A stretch of DNA of 6,440 nucleotides, taken from assembly GCA_030706105.1 (NCBI GenBank), contig JAUZPC010000169.1, forward strand, positions 1 to 6,440, in the 5' to 3' direction. Source of the stretch: Bacteroidota bacterium (lineage in GTDB: Bacteria > Bacteroidota > Ignavibacteria > Ignavibacteriales > Ignavibacteriaceae). A program made the position numbers and the translations under genes. The notes beneath the pieces were generated by a model. The model saw only the letters and a program-made list of their open reading frames with translations, ran no database searches and was not told the DNA's origin. Positions 6,261 through 6,440 of the stretch are shown in pieces (positions within the stretch are counted from its first letter, which is position 1; every line of letters begins with the position of its first letter).

Positions 6261-6440
6261 TCATTGCCCTATGGCTTTCTCAAGTTTTGCTTTTGAGATA
6301 TTGAAGTCGGCTATGGATTGGATATAATTTGTATTTGCCTGCAGAAGAGATGTTTCCGCATCAAGCAAATCAGAATTTAATGCGAGCCCTTCCTTAAATT
6401 TATCGGCGGTTAAGCGGTAATTTTCCTCTGCCTGTTCTAC
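6261..6440 (-). CDS. TolC-family outer-membrane efflux protein, C-terminal fragment
   Basis: This frame is open to the window edge on the minus strand and encodes the last 59 residues before TGA at 6263-6261. It contains AEENYRLTADKFKEG, then LNSDLLDAETSLLQANTNY and a closing helix FNISKAKLEKAIGQ. This is the hallmark C-terminal repeat of TolC/OEP proteins: a helix ending in YxxGxxxxxDLLDAxxxLxxAxxxY, then a helix ending near AxG. Such proteins form the outer-membrane channel of tripartite efflux pumps or type I secretion systems. The N-terminal part and start codon lie outside the window, so substrate and partners (membrane-fusion protein, inner-membrane pump) cannot be told. A terminator-like hairpin follows the stop, suggesting it is the last gene of its transcript. 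Confidence 0.85.
   Translation of the reverse strand, partial: VEQAEENYRLTADKFKEGLALNSDLLDAETSLLQANTNYIQSIADFNISKAKLEKAIGQ

Overview
The window is AT-rich and reads like a Gram-negative chromosome from the Bacteroidota/Ignavibacteriota/Chlorobiota side of the tree. This placement is an inference. It rests on a DUF4159-DUF4175 gene pair, two outer-membrane barrel-like proteins ending in an aromatic residue, a TolC-type efflux protein, and mostly weak or absent Shine-Dalgarno sequences. I see no phage, transposase, CRISPR array, tRNA or rRNA.

Plus-strand block (1-4415). Three genes run in the same direction with short gaps. The first is the 3' part of a DUF4159 gene, cut by the window edge. 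Twelve bases later comes a 1123-residue DUF4175-type protein with N-terminal membrane helices, Ig-like periplasmic domains and a very long Gln/Met/Lys-rich coiled coil. After a 44-base gap comes a small AlaX-type tRNA-editing protein that appears to start at TTG. DUF4159 and DUF4175 genes commonly sit at the end of MoxR/DUF58/BatA-type operons, so those genes may lie just upstream.

Convergent junction (4416-4589). No gene is present. It holds a GC-rich cluster of nested inverted repeats that looks like a dispersed intergenic repeat, and it may also end transcription from one or both sides.

Minus-strand block (4590-5949). Two tandem paralogues (216 aa, then 214 aa) encode secreted outer-membrane barrel-like proteins of unknown function. 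They are separated by 64 bases, and a long AT-rich hairpin overlaps the stop codon of the upstream copy. The pair probably arose by tandem duplication and could be one operon read from a promoter near 6029-6067.

Right edge (5950-6440). A 311-base AT-rich gap carries the candidate promoter, a ribosome-binding site and a clear terminator-like hairpin (6196-6237). Beyond it, 6261-6440 on the minus strand encodes the last 59 residues of a TolC-family outer-membrane efflux protein.

I found no convincing new defence or mobile system. The most interesting items are the tandem barrel paralogues, the structured repeat at the convergent junction, and the linkage of AlaX to the DUF4159/DUF4175 envelope module.
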